This document shows, one piece after another, positions 19,031 through 29,806 of a stretch of DNA of 64,000 nucleotides (its first letter is position 1; the number at the start of each line of letters is the position of its first letter). The DNA lies in the NCBI RefSeq assembly GCF_026226775.1, contig NZ_JAKKOD010000001.1:434001-498000 (forward strand), in the 5' to 3' direction. Below the pieces are notes generated by a model. It searched no databases, was not told where the DNA came from, and saw only the letters and a program-made list of their open reading frames with translations. The DNA is from Avibacterium sp. 21-586. GTDB lineage: Bacteria; Pseudomonadota; Gammaproteobacteria; Enterobacterales; Pasteurellaceae. A program made the translations under genes and the position numbers.

Positions 19031-20356
19031 TTAGTTATATTCATCAATGATATTGGCTTGTACTTCAGCGCCCAGCTCGTTAATTTTTTGCCATTGCGGA
19101 TAGGCGCCTGTTAAATCACCACTTGCCATACCTAAGCGCATTGCTTGATCGACAATAATTCTCGCCACATCAAAATGGCGTGAAACCGGATAATTTTCCA
19201 ACTGCTCTTTCAGCACTAAACTCAAATCAATTGGGCGATTATGCTCACGGTAGGCAATTAATAGGCTTTGCATATGTTCTACAATTTGATCGTGTAAATC
19301 TGCCAAACTTTCGTATTGTAATTCTTCTGGTAGCTCCCCTAGCGCATCTTCTTCACGCAACATCAGTTCTTCATCACGTAAATCTACTAAACGCTCAGCC
19401 TGTGCAGTCCATAAGTACCAAGGATTTTCAAAATATTGTTGAATAGACTGACGTAAACGCTGTGAAAAGACACGATTTTTGTCCATATCAATCGCAGTAC
19501 GGATAAATTTATGCACGTGGCGGTCATAGCCAATCCATAAGTCAATGGACTGTTGCCCCCAGCTAATAATGCGGTCTAATTTTGCTTGCAAATCAATGAT
19601 AAGCTGATCGATAAAATAGAGATTTTCCTGACCAATCACACAATCTTGAATACGCAATAATTGTGCTTGTAGCTTATCCCCTGCGGAATTGAGCGTATCT
19701 TGCAATTCACGCAGATTGCTTGAGGTTTCATCTAACAAACGCTCACAGCTTGAAATAGCGGCTTGCCAATCTTTAGTTAATAGCTCTGCGATTTCATCCT
19801 TAATGCTTTGCTGATTTTCGTCCATCACCCGTTGGGAAAAATCAATGCTATCGAAAATCTCCGCCACAGAATATTTTAATGGCGCAAACACATTACGCCG
19901 CCAATGATGTTCATCGCCCCCTTCTTCCGCCGCTTCAGAAGCACGTTGAATCTCATCTGCCACAATTGAAAGCTGAACAGAAAGGCGTAAGGCAGAAAAT
20001 TCACGTTGGCGAATATAATAATCTGATACGCCAACGCCCAACGGCGTTAAACGATAAATCGCCAAGCCCTCAGTAAATTCACTACTAAAACGATTGAGAA
20101 AGCGCTGTTTTACCAATTCATTAATCGCATTATTGGCGCGGGTGGCAATATTATCGGGAGATTGCTCAAAGGCAGATGCGGTATGACGGAAAATATCCAC
20201 TAAATCGGTTTCCAACATTTCACCGTCTAAACGCTCATTGTTATAAATGGCAATCGCCAATAAAAACGCCAAACGATCAGTCGGCAAATTGAGCGAAAAC
20301 TCTCGCTCTCTCGCCCAAGAAACCAATTCAGGGATGGTTTGTGATGTTTCAAGCAT
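19031..20356 (-). CDS. mukF: Chromosome partition protein MukF (kleisin)
   Basis: 441 residues (E. coli 440). Kleisin of the MukBEF complex: N-terminal winged helix ([31 protein letters not shown]), central helical part, C-terminal winged helix that binds the MukB head. First gene of mukF-mukE-mukB. In E. coli smtA precedes mukF; here it is absent and the divergent gene is ttcA, with a 199-bp gap for both promoters. Confidence 0.96.
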   Translation of the reverse strand: MLETSQTIPELVSWAREREFSLNLPTDRLAFLLAIAIYNNERLDGEMLETDLVDIFRHTASAFEQSPDNIATRANNAINELVKQRFLNRFSSEFTEGLAIYRLTPLGVGVSDYYIRQREFSALRLSVQLSIVADEIQRASEAAEEGGDEHHWRRNVFAPLKYSVAEIFDSIDFSQRVMDENQQSIKDEIAELLTKDWQAAISSCERLLDETSSNLRELQDTLNSAGDKLQAQLLRIQDCVIGQENLYFIDQLIIDLQAKLDRIISWGQQSIDLWIGYDRHVHKFIRTAIDMDKNRVFSQRLRQSIQQYFENPWYLWTAQAERLVDLRDEELMLREEDALGELPEELQYESLADLHDQIVEHMQSLLIAYREHNRPIDLSLVLKEQLENYPVSRHFDVARIIVDQAMRLGMASGDLTGAYPQWQKINELGAEVQANIIDEYN

Positions 20357-20555
20357 TGTGTATTCTCACAAGCAAATAAAAATTAGACAAAAATTGTAGT
20401 TGATTATACAGGATTTTTTACGGCTCTTGTAGATCGTTTTTTCTACTTATTGTTATCTAAAAAGACCTAATCCTGCACATTCCTATTGGAAAAAATTCCA
20501 TTACCCCTTACTATACGCAAGTTTTTTAAATTGATATAACCGAATAATAAACCCA

Positions 20556-21506
20556 ATGAGCGAAAATTTAACTTCTCAAAACGAAAAAACAAAGAAACAA
20601 ATCTATAATTTCAATAAGTTACAAAAACGCCTACGCCGTAATGTGGGCGCAGCCATTGCCGATTTTAATATGATTGAAGACGGCGATAAGGTGATGGTGT
20701 GTTTATCTGGCGGTAAAGACAGCTACACGTTGCTGGATATTTTACTTAATTTACGCCTTAATGCACCGATTCATTTTGACATTGTGGCGGTGAATTTAGA
20801 TCAAAAACAACCGGGCTTTCCTGAGCACGTCTTACCTGAATATTTAGAAAGTATTGGCGTGGATTACAAAATCGTGGAAGAAAATACCTACGGCATTGTG
20901 AAAGAAAAAATTCCTGAAGGTAAAACCACTTGTTCCCTTTGTTCTCGTTTAAGACGTGGGATTTTATACCGCACAGCAACAGAACTTGGCGCAACCAAAA
21001 TCGCTCTTGGGCATCATCGTGATGATATGCTAGAAACCTTATTTTTAAATATGTTCTATGGCGGCAAGCTGAAATCAATGCCTCCAAAACTTATCAGTGA
21101 TGACGGCAAGCAAATTGTGATTCGTCCGCTGGCTTATTGCAAGGAAAAGGACATTGAAAAATATTCCATCGCCAAACAATTCCCGATTATTCCTTGTAAT
21201 CTATGCGGTTCGCAGCCTAACTTGCAGCGCCAAGCGGTAAAAGAAATGTTGCAAACTTGGGATCGCCAATATCCGGGGCGTATTGAAACAATGTTCAGCG
21301 CAATGCAGAATATTGTACCTTCGCACCTATGCGATAAAAATTTATTTAATTTCAAAGAGATTCAACGCGGACAAAAGTTAGACGGCGTGGAGGGGGATAT
21401 TGCTTTTGATAAACAGGATCTGCCTGCTACTCCATTATTCCAAGATGAAGATGAGCAAACAGATTTCAGCCAAAATGAAATGATTGCGTTTAAGGAAGTG
21501 AGTTAG
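20556..21506 (+). CDS. ttcA: tRNA 2-thiocytidine(32) synthetase TtcA
   Basis: 316 residues. ATP-dependent thiolation of C32 in certain tRNAs using an iron-sulfur cluster. PP-loop SGGKDS at residues 51-56; CxxC pairs Cys126/Cys129 and Cys214/Cys217 that hold the cluster. No clear ribosome binding site is seen before the ATG at 20556. Ends at a terminator shared with the NlpC-type gene. Confidence 0.95.
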   Translation: MSENLTSQNEKTKKQIYNFNKLQKRLRRNVGAAIADFNMIEDGDKVMVCLSGGKDSYTLLDILLNLRLNAPIHFDIVAVNLDQKQPGFPEHVLPEYLESIGVDYKIVEENTYGIVKEKIPEGKTTCSLCSRLRRGILYRTATELGATKIALGHHRDDMLETLFLNMFYGGKLKSMPPKLISDDGKQIVIRPLAYCKEKDIEKYSIAKQFPIIPCNLCGSQPNLQRQAVKEMLQTWDRQYPGRIETMFSAMQNIVPSHLCDKNLFNFKEIQRGQKLDGVEGDIAFDKQDLPATPLFQDEDEQTDFSQNEMIAFKEVS

Positions 21507-21537
21507 ACAAAAAGCTGAATAAAGAAATGGCAAAAAT

Positions 21538-21583
21538 AAAGTGCGGTGAAAAAATTAAAAAATTTTCTACCGCACTTTTTTAT
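21538..21583. terminator. Bidirectional terminator, inverted uptake-signal pair
   Basis: AAGTGCGGT (21539-21547) and ACCGCACTT (21569-21577), followed by a T-run, between convergent ttcA and the NlpC/P60 gene. Confidence 0.8.
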
Positions 21584-21607
21584 TTCTATGTTTTCTATCA
21601 ATTCGTT

Positions 21608-22114
21608 TTACATTCTACGTGCTTGCCAATAAGTGCGTGTCCAGTAAGGGCTGTTGAGTGAAGAATAAATGACACCACCTTTGGTTGAGGCGTGTAGGAA
21701 TTGTCCGTCTTTCACATAAATACCGACGTGGTAGCCATTTGGCCCGCGTCCTGTTTTGAAAAAAACCAAATCGCCTGTTTGAATGTCTTTTTTCGCCACT
21801 TTCGTGCCATATTTTACTTGTTCTTTTGTCGTACGAGGCAAATTAATATTAAAGCGTTCGCGGAAAGTGGTCTGTACAAAAGCAGAACAATCAATACCAC
21901 GGCGACTTTGTCCGCCTAAACGGTAGGGGGTGCCAGCCCATTCACGTTGATGTTCTGACAGCATCGCAATGGTCATAATGGGGTCATTTAACTGGCTATG
22001 ATAGCGGTTGTGTTTGAACGATTTATATTGGACGGAAGAGGGTTCGCTCGAGCTAGAACAAGCCACACTCAGCAATACACCACCGCCAATTAGCAATATT
22101 TTTAATAAATTCAT
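21608..22114 (-). CDS. NlpC/P60 family lipoprotein (murein endopeptidase-like)
   Basis: 168 residues. A membrane segment followed by a lipobox-like LLSVAC puts the lipidated cysteine at residue 19; the mature protein is probably anchored in the outer membrane. The NlpC/P60 domain has the catalytic Cys76 (GIDCSAF) and histidines in YHVGIY and FLHAST, so it should cut peptidoglycan stem peptides. Related to NlpC and MepS of E. coli; I do not choose between them. The frame is open to 22165, but the ATG at 22114 starts the signal peptide. Follows ihfA after a terminator, the same order as in Haemophilus. Confidence 0.88.
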   Translation of the reverse strand: MNLLKILLIGGGVLLSVACSSSSEPSSVQYKSFKHNRYHSQLNDPIMTIAMLSEHQREWAGTPYRLGGQSRRGIDCSAFVQTTFRERFNINLPRTTKEQVKYGTKVAKKDIQTGDLVFFKTGRGPNGYHVGIYVKDGQFLHASTKGGVIYSSLNSPYWTRTYWQARRM

Positions 22115-22132
22115 TGTAAACTCTAAAAATAA

Positions 22133-22170
22133 AAAAGAATAAAAAACTATCCGTACTTTTTGCACGGATA
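22133..22170 (-). terminator. Terminator of pheS-pheT-ihfA
   Basis: CTATCCGT (22146-22153) / ACGGATAG (22163-22170), 9-base loop; on the minus strand a T-run follows. Confidence 0.85.
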
Positions 22171-22188
22171 GCTTTAAGTAAGAAAGTA

Positions 22189-22485
22189 TTACGCTTTTGG
22201 CTTAGATTTTTCTACACGAGAGCGTAATTTCTGACCGGGTTTGAACACCACAACTCGGCGCGCGGAAACCGGTACGCTTTCGCCTGTTTTAGGGTTGCGC
22301 CCTGGACGTGAGGCTTTATCGCGTAATTCAAAATTACCAAATCCAGATAATTTTACATCTTGCCTGTTTTCCAATGCCACTCGTATTTCCTCAAAAAAAC
22401 TCTCAACCAATAATTTGGCATCACGTTTATTTAGATTATACTTTTCAATTAAGCTGTCGGCTAATTCAACTTTGGTCAATGTCAT
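22189..22485 (-). CDS. ihfA: Integration host factor alpha subunit
   Basis: 98 residues. DNA-bending HU-family protein that works as a heterodimer with IhfB. Family motif [22 protein letters not shown] with the proline that intercalates DNA. It starts 4 bases after pheT ends, so it is coupled to it, as in E. coli. Confidence 0.96.
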   Translation of the reverse strand: MTLTKVELADSLIEKYNLNKRDAKLLVESFFEEIRVALENRQDVKLSGFGNFELRDKASRPGRNPKTGESVPVSARRVVVFKPGQKLRSRVEKSKPKA

Positions 22486-22489
22486 AATA

Positions 22490-24877
22490 TTAATCTCTCA
22501 AATAAGCATCAAATCGTTGTTTTAATGCGTCTAATACCGCTGAAATTACCGCATTAATCTCTTTCTCTTCAAGGGTTTTATCAGTGTCTTGAATGGTTAA
22601 ACTAATGGCTAAACTTTTCTTACCTTCAGGTAAATTCGCACCTTGGTAAACATCAAATAAACTCACATTTACAAGCTGTTTTCCGCCAGCTTGACGACAC
22701 ACTTCCAACACATCGCCTGCTGGTGTTGCGCTATTCACTACAACCGCCAAATCACGTTTATTTGCAGGGAAACGAGAAATTTCTTTGGCATTTGGAACAG
22801 ATCTTTCCGCAATGGCAGTCCATTCAATTTCAAATACGATCGGTTTACCAGATAAACCAAGCTTTTGTACCACTTTTGGATGCACGGTGCCAATATAACC
22901 GATTTCTTTATCATCTAAGATAATAGCAGCAGATTGCCCTGGGTGTAACGCTGGATATGATTTTGCTACAAAACGCAAACGATTTCCAGCCTTTGTTAGC
23001 GATAAAATACGTTCTAAATCCCCTTTCAGATCAAAGAAATCGACATTTTCGCCTTTTTGTTCCCAATGAACAGGGCGTTTATCTCCCACAATGGCTGCAC
23101 CCAGTACATATTCTTGACGAACGCCGCTTTCTGCTTGGCTATCAGGAATAAAGCGTAATCCGCCTTCAAAAATGCGTACACGGCTTTGTTGGCGATTTTG
23201 GTTGTAAGCAATGGTTATAAGCAAGCCCGGTAATAAAGACACGCGCATTGCCGACATTTCACGCGAAATTGGGTTTGGCAGAATTAAGGCTTCTTGCTCT
23301 GGGTATAATAATTGCTGAACTTCTGGATCAACAAAGCTATAAGACACAATTTCTTGATAATCGCTATCGACAAATGCGGTACGCACGCGCACTAATTCTA
23401 ATAAACGTTCAGGCATTGGCTTCATTTGCAAATGTGCTAATGGGGCATTGTTCGGAATATTGTTATAACCGTAAATGCGTGCCACTTCTTCGATCAAATC
23501 TTCTTCAATTTCAATATCAAAACGCCAGCTTGGTGAAATGGCTGTCCATAACCCCTCTTGATAGCTCACTTGTAAGCCTAAGCGTTGCAAAATATCGGTT
23601 ACGGTTTCCGTTGGAATATGATGACCCAATAAGTGATCTAACTTTTCACGGCGTACTTGCACCTGTTTTACTTTTGGCAAATTCGCTTCGCTCACCACTT
23701 CGCAAATTTCACCCGCTTCGCCACCACAAATGTCTAACAATAATGCGGTTGCACGTTCCATTGCTTTGTGTTGAAGATTAAAATCCACACCACGTTCAAA
23801 ACGGTGTGAAGAGTCGGTATGCAAGCCATATTGTCTGGCGCGTCCTGTAATGGCTAATGGCGCAAAAAATGCTGCTTCAAGTATTACATCTTTGGTTTCA
23901 CCATTCACACCACTGGCTTGGCCACCAAAAATACCCGCCATCGCTAATGGGCCATTTTGATCGGCAATCACTAAGGTGTTTGGTTGAAGTTTGGCGGTTG
24001 TGCCATCTAATAACACCAACTCTTCGCCTTCTTTTGCCATACGCACTTGCACAGGTTGGGCCACTTTTGCTGCATCAAAGGCGTGCATTGGCTGGCCAAG
24101 TTCCAGTAAGATGTAATTGGTAATATCCACCACTGGATCGATAGAACGAATACCGCAACGGCGTAATTTTTCTTGCATCCAAATTGGCGTTGGTGCTTTC
24201 ACATTCACATTTTTCACCACGCGCAATAAATAACGTGGGCAAGCTTCTGGTGCTAACACCTCAATTTGTGCTTTATCTGCAATAGTTGCTGCAACTGGCT
24301 TGATTTCAGGGGCATTAACCGCTTGCTGATTAACCACGCCCACTTCACGGGCAATTCCCGCAATGCTTAAACAGTCTGCACGGTTTGGCGTTAAGCTAAT
24401 TTCTATACTGTTATCGTCTAATTGCAAATACTCACGCAAATCCCTACCTATTGGCGCATCTGCTGGTAATTCAATGATACCGTTATGATCGTCCGAAATA
24501 CCTAATTCGCTGAATGAACATAACATTCCTTCAGAAGGCTGACCGCGTAATTTGGTTTTCTTTATTTTAAAGTTACCAGGTAACACTGCACCATCAACAG
24601 CACAAGCTACTTTCAGTCCTTGACGGCAATTTGGCGCACCACACACGATGTCTAATAGACGATCACCGCCTATATTCACCTTGGTTATGCGTAATTTATC
24701 GGCATCAGGATGTTGGGTGCATTCCACCACTTCCCCAATAACTACACCACTAAATTCTCCAGCAACAGACTCAACGCCGTCCACTTCTAGCCCGAGCATT
24801 GTAATTTGATCACATAATTGTTCCGTGCTAACGGCAGGATTCAGCCATTCACGCACCCATAATTCACTAAATTTCAT
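22490..24877 (-). CDS. pheT: Phenylalanyl-tRNA synthetase beta subunit
   Basis: 795 residues, equal to E. coli PheT. Forms the alpha2-beta2 enzyme that charges tRNA(Phe). Domains in order: tRNA-binding EMAP-like domain ([19 protein letters not shown]), B3/B4 editing domain, B5 domain, catalytic-like core and C-terminal anticodon-binding FDX-ACB domain. 33 bases downstream of pheS. Confidence 0.96.
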   Translation of the reverse strand: MKFSELWVREWLNPAVSTEQLCDQITMLGLEVDGVESVAGEFSGVVIGEVVECTQHPDADKLRITKVNIGGDRLLDIVCGAPNCRQGLKVACAVDGAVLPGNFKIKKTKLRGQPSEGMLCSFSELGISDDHNGIIELPADAPIGRDLREYLQLDDNSIEISLTPNRADCLSIAGIAREVGVVNQQAVNAPEIKPVAATIADKAQIEVLAPEACPRYLLRVVKNVNVKAPTPIWMQEKLRRCGIRSIDPVVDITNYILLELGQPMHAFDAAKVAQPVQVRMAKEGEELVLLDGTTAKLQPNTLVIADQNGPLAMAGIFGGQASGVNGETKDVILEAAFFAPLAITGRARQYGLHTDSSHRFERGVDFNLQHKAMERATALLLDICGGEAGEICEVVSEANLPKVKQVQVRREKLDHLLGHHIPTETVTDILQRLGLQVSYQEGLWTAISPSWRFDIEIEEDLIEEVARIYGYNNIPNNAPLAHLQMKPMPERLLELVRVRTAFVDSDYQEIVSYSFVDPEVQQLLYPEQEALILPNPISREMSAMRVSLLPGLLITIAYNQNRQQSRVRIFEGGLRFIPDSQAESGVRQEYVLGAAIVGDKRPVHWEQKGENVDFFDLKGDLERILSLTKAGNRLRFVAKSYPALHPGQSAAIILDDKEIGYIGTVHPKVVQKLGLSGKPIVFEIEWTAIAERSVPNAKEISRFPANKRDLAVVVNSATPAGDVLEVCRQAGGKQLVNVSLFDVYQGANLPEGKKSLAISLTIQDTDKTLEEKEINAVISAVLDALKQRFDAYLRD

Positions 24878-24910
24878 ATTCTTTCTCTACATTAATATTT
24901 CGGTTTTCTA

Positions 24911-25909
<999 letters not shown>

Positions 25910-25986
25910 CTATTATTAAATGAATCTCATAAGATTTAAAAAATTTATTAATAATAATACTAACGTCTTAAAAAATCACGTTTTTA

Positions 25987-26661
25987 TTATGGCTTTTCAC
26001 TATTATTCTTCCACTCCCACTGCTGAATTTTCTCCTGAACGGAAAGCACAGTGAAAAATTTGCCACTTTGAGGCAAGGTTTTAATGCAAATATGTTGACT
26101 TTGGTAAGTAAATTTAAGCTGATAACAATGTAAATAAGTGCGGTCCGATTTTTGCTTATTTCCGCCATAAGGTTCATCACCTAAAATCGGGCTGCCTAGG
26201 CTTTTCATTGCCACGCGTAACTGATGCGTTTTGCCTGTTTGTGGAAACAAAACAAAAAGGCGTAAATTTGGCTCACAACTTAGGGAAAAAAAACGCGTTA
26301 TGGCAGGGTTTTCCTTACTTTGGCATAATTTCCACGTGCCATTGCGAGATTTTTGCATATCTCCCACAATTCGCCCTTGCTTTTTCTTTGGCTTTTCTGT
26401 GGATAACGCCAAATAGGTTTTCTCAATGCGATGATCAGCAAATAACCCTGACAAGGTTGCCGCTGCCTGCTTATTCAACGCCAACATCAACAAGCCAGAA
26501 GTAACCTTATCTAACCGATGCACCAGCCAAACTTGGGGCAAATTTAATTGTTGAGCCACTAAGGTGGTTAGACCAAGTGACTCATCATCTTTATGCACGG
26601 AAATGCCACAAGGCTTGTGAATAATGATAAAATCAGCGTGCTGAAAAACAATGTCGAACAT
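25987..26661 (-). CDS. RluA-family pseudouridine synthase (TIGR01621 type)
   Basis: 224 residues. The catalytic motif HRLDKVTSGLL is present, with KPCGISVHKDD before it and PQTGKTHQLRVAMKSLGSPILGDEPYGG after it. It belongs to a short RluA group known from Haemophilus whose RNA target is not established. There is no S4 domain. Divergent from cls with only 55 bases between the starts. Confidence 0.85.
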   Translation of the reverse strand: MFDIVFQHADFIIIHKPCGISVHKDDESLGLTTLVAQQLNLPQVWLVHRLDKVTSGLLMLALNKQAAATLSGLFADHRIEKTYLALSTEKPKKKQGRIVGDMQKSRNGTWKLCQSKENPAITRFFSLSCEPNLRLFVLFPQTGKTHQLRVAMKSLGSPILGDEPYGGNKQKSDRTYLHCYQLKFTYQSQHICIKTLPQSGKFFTVLSVQEKIQQWEWKNNSEKP

Positions 26662-26680
26662 TGGCGTTACGATCTCTGGT

Positions 26681-26686
26681 ATAATT
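26681..26686 (+). promoter_or_regulatory. Probable -10 box of cls
   Basis: Perfect TATAAT in the 55-base gap. No good -35 is visible at the right distance; it would lie within the start of the divergent gene. Confidence 0.4.
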
Positions 26687-26716
26687 AAACGTTTATAAAA
26701 GTGCGGTTAAAAATAA

Positions 26717-28180
26717 ATGAATTTTACTTTTCAACAGATTATAGCATATCTCGTGCCGGTCCTGATTTGGATTTTGACCATTTCTATTACAATGCGATTG
26801 GTAATAAAAAAACAATCGGTTTCTGCCACGCTTTCTTGGTTGATGATTATTTATCTCGTGCCAGTGGTGGGAATTGTTGCGTATTTAGTCTTTGGTGAGG
26901 TGAAATTAGGCACAAAACGGGCGAAAGCGTTTCGTTTGCTTGCTCCTAAATTTAACCAGTGGTTTGGCGATTTTTCGCAATGCCCGCAATTAATCAATCA
27001 TCACAATACCCTACTTTATCGCCCGATTTTTGACTTAGCCAAAAGTCGCTTAAATATCCCTTGTGTGCTAGGCAATGAGCTGCATATTTTAGACACGCCA
27101 GAAAGCATCACTAAAAGCATTATCCAAGATATTCATTGTGCCCAACACAGCATTAATATGGTGTTTTATATTTGGTGGAATGGCGGTTTAGTGGAAGATG
27201 TACAAAACGCCCTGATTAGTGCACAACAGCGTGGTGTCAAGGTAAGAATATTGCTAGATAGCGTGGGCAGCCGCCAATTTCTGAAAAGTAAAAATTACCG
27301 CCAAATGAAAGAAAGTGGCATTGAAATCACCGAAGCGTTACACGTTAATTTACTGCGTATGTTTTTTAGCCGCATTGATTTACGCCAGCACCGCAAAATT
27401 ATTGTGATCGATAATCAAATTGCTTACACCGGCAGTATGAATATGGTTGATCCAAAATATTTCAAACAAGACAGCCACGTTGGCGAATGGGTGGATATTA
27501 TGGTGCGTATTAATGGCCCTGTTTCTGCCGTGCTAAATGGGCTGTATGCGTGGGATTGGCAAATTGAAAGCGATAAAGAAATTCCCTTGCAGTTGCCAGA
27601 TTGCCCTTTGTTACCTATTGATCAAAATAATTCACACGCCGTGCAAATTCTTGCCACGGGGCCGGGCTTTCCTGATGATTTAATGGCGCAATCCCTTTCT
27701 ATTGCGATTTTTTCCGCACGTCAAAGCATTACCATTACTTCACCTTATTTTGTGCCAAGCCATAGCATTGCCGAAGCCTTACGCATTGCAGCGTTGCGTG
27801 GTATTGACGTTACGCTGATTCTGCCAAAGAAAAACGATTCTTTGATGGTAAGCTGGGCGAGTCGCACCTTTTTTGAAGATCTGCTTGCCGCTGGAGTGAA
27901 AATTTATCAATTTGAGCAAGGATTATTGCATACTAAAAGCGTGTTGATCGATAACCGTCTCGTCTTAGTTGGCACGGTCAATATGGATATGCGTAGTTTT
28001 ATGCTGAATCTTGAAGTTACAATGGTGGTAGAAGATCAAACCTTTGCCAATGAAGTTACGCTATTGCAAGAAAATTACCGCCAAAATTCTTCCTTATTAA
28101 CCCCTGAATATTGGATGAACCGTCCTGTTTATCAACGGGTTATCGAACGTTTATTTTTCTTATTTAGCCCACTTTTATAA
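26717..28180 (+). CDS. clsA: Cardiolipin synthase A
   Basis: 487 residues (E. coli ClsA 486). Inner-membrane enzyme that joins two phosphatidylglycerols to cardiolipin. Two N-terminal membrane segments (residues about 7-29 and 39-60), then two phospholipase D motifs: His225, Lys227, Asp232 and His405, Lys407, Asp412. C-terminus RLFFLFSPLL as in E. coli. An uptake signal (26699-26707) occupies the place of the ribosome binding site, and a second one (28179-28187) starts within the stop codon. Confidence 0.95.
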   Translation: MNFTFQQIIAYLVPVLIWILTISITMRLVIKKQSVSATLSWLMIIYLVPVVGIVAYLVFGEVKLGTKRAKAFRLLAPKFNQWFGDFSQCPQLINHHNTLLYRPIFDLAKSRLNIPCVLGNELHILDTPESITKSIIQDIHCAQHSINMVFYIWWNGGLVEDVQNALISAQQRGVKVRILLDSVGSRQFLKSKNYRQMKESGIEITEALHVNLLRMFFSRIDLRQHRKIIVIDNQIAYTGSMNMVDPKYFKQDSHVGEWVDIMVRINGPVSAVLNGLYAWDWQIESDKEIPLQLPDCPLLPIDQNNSHAVQILATGPGFPDDLMAQSLSIAIFSARQSITITSPYFVPSHSIAEALRIAALRGIDVTLILPKKNDSLMVSWASRTFFEDLLAAGVKIYQFEQGLLHTKSVLIDNRLVLVGTVNMDMRSFMLNLEVTMVVEDQTFANEVTLLQENYRQNSSLLTPEYWMNRPVYQRVIERLFFLFSPLL

Positions 28181-28225
28181 GTGCGGTGTAAATTTTCCAA
28201 CTTTTTAAACATTTTAAGGATAGCA

Positions 28226-28867
28226 ATGAAAAAGCAACTCACTTTTTATTTAGTTCGCCACGGACGCACCGTTTGGAACGAACAAGGTTTATTACAAGGG
28301 CAAGGCGACTCTCCGCTGATAGCCGAAGGTATTGAGGGAGCAATCAAAACAGGCGAACACTTAGCCAACGTGCCTTTTGTTGCCGCCTATTCAAGCGTGC
28401 TAAAACGCGCAATGGATACCACGCAATACATTATTGGCGAGCGAAATATCCCCTTCTTTCAGCATAAAGGCTTAAACGAACATTTCTTTGGAAGCTGGGA
28501 GGGGGTGTTGGTGGAGAGTATTCGTCAAAGCGAAGAATTTCAGCAAATGACTAAAGATCCTGCGAATTATCATGCTAAAAGCAACGGTGGTGAAACCTTT
28601 GGTGAACTTGCTAAGCGCGCAATGCAAGCTGTTTATGACATTATCAATGTGCATAACGAAGGCAATATTCTACTGGTTTCTCATGGACACACTCTACATT
28701 TATTGCTCGCCTTATTTGACGGTTCAACTTGGCAAAATCATCGTGAAAATCCGAACATCACACGCTTGGCAAATACGTCGATTAGCATTGTTCGCTATGA
28801 GCAAGCGGAAAACGAAAGTGCGGGACGTTTTGTATTGGAAACAGTAAATAGCACAGCGCATTTATAG
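28226..28867 (+). CDS. Histidine phosphatase (phosphoglycerate mutase-like) family protein
   Basis: 213 residues. The phosphohistidine motif RHG is at residues 11-13 (LVRHGRTVWNEQGLLQG), with SVLKRAMDT and the second histidine in LLVSHGHTLHLLL. Broad family of cytoplasmic phosphatases; substrate not known. The frame is open to 28181, but the ATG at 28226 has AAGGA at the right distance. 45 bases after clsA. Confidence 0.85.
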   Translation: MKKQLTFYLVRHGRTVWNEQGLLQGQGDSPLIAEGIEGAIKTGEHLANVPFVAAYSSVLKRAMDTTQYIIGERNIPFFQHKGLNEHFFGSWEGVLVESIRQSEEFQQMTKDPANYHAKSNGGETFGELAKRAMQAVYDIINVHNEGNILLVSHGHTLHLLLALFDGSTWQNHRENPNITRLANTSISIVRYEQAENESAGRFVLETVNSTAHL

Positions 28868-28902
28868 TGCATTAGACGCAAATCTATTTAATGGCAAGAA
28901 AC

Positions 28903-28943
28903 AAAGTGCGGTGAAAAATTCTAATTTTTTGCACCGCACTTTG
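28903..28943. terminator. Bidirectional terminator, inverted uptake-signal pair
   Basis: AAGTGCGGT (28904-28912) and ACCGCACTT (28933-28941) between the convergent histidine phosphatase and bioD genes. Confidence 0.75.
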
Positions 28944-29002
28944 AGCATCATTCAGATTGAGAATATTGAAATATAGTATGTATTTCGCTTACTTCATCAG
29001 CC

Positions 29003-29725
29003 CTACTTCACCCACTCTGTTTGTAGATAAGTTAAACGCTCAATATTGGTAATGTAATGCCCTAGCTCTTGTTCTTCAGGGTGATGAATATAAGGTATTT
29101 GCCCAAGCAATGGTGCATCAATTTTTTCGCTTAACACCTCGATAACTTCAGTATAATGCGCCAATCCTGGATTGATTCGATTTGCAATCCAACCTAATAA
29201 AGGTAATCCTGATTGTTGAATAGCCTGTGCAGTTAATAAGGCATGATTAATACATCCTTCTTTTATGCCTACTACTAATACCACAGGCATCTGGTGAGAC
29301 ATTACCCAACTGGCAAAGCTGTATTGCTTATTCATGGGGGTAAGCCAACCGAATGCCCCCTCTACTAGCACAGATTGATAGCGTTGTGTAAGTGTGGTGA
29401 GATCGGCATTAATTTTTTCAATATTAATAATAGATTCATCACTTGAAAGTACGGTTAGAATATCACGACAACTATAGCTATTTATCTCTTTGTAGCTGAC
29501 GTTTTCATTCGTGGTACGCATTAATGTCAGCACATCGGAACTGCTTTCCTCAGAATCTAATAATTTTTCAGTCTGTAAAAAATCATCATAATCATTAGGC
29601 AAACAAGCTATTGGTTTATAACCAACAATTTGAATACCTACGCTTTGCAAGGCCTGTATGATAGCTCGGCTTGAAATCGTTTTTCCTACATTGGTATCTG
29701 TACCAGCAACAAAAAAACTGCTCAT
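29003..29725 (-). CDS. bioD: Dethiobiotin synthetase homologue (BioD2 type)
   Basis: 240 residues. P-loop GTDTNVGKT at residues 8-16 and VLVEGAFGWLTP (the usual VEGAGG region is altered to VEGAFG) identify the BioD family, which forms dethiobiotin from diaminopelargonate. No other biotin genes are nearby. It stands next to an Mlc-like gene, as bioD2 (ynfK) does in E. coli, so it is the bioD2 paralogue in context. Whether it makes biotin here is not shown. Confidence 0.82.
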   Translation of the reverse strand: MSSFFVAGTDTNVGKTISSRAIIQALQSVGIQIVGYKPIACLPNDYDDFLQTEKLLDSEESSSDVLTLMRTTNENVSYKEINSYSCRDILTVLSSDESIINIEKINADLTTLTQRYQSVLVEGAFGWLTPMNKQYSFASWVMSHQMPVVLVVGIKEGCINHALLTAQAIQQSGLPLLGWIANRINPGLAHYTEVIEVLSEKIDAPLLGQIPYIHHPEEQELGHYITNIERLTYLQTEWVK

Positions 29726-29806
29726 AACGATCCATTCCTTATTTATTCTATGTAAAATAAGATTCTAAAAGAATTTTTTGAGCATAATATTGAGCTAACA
29801 CAAAGT

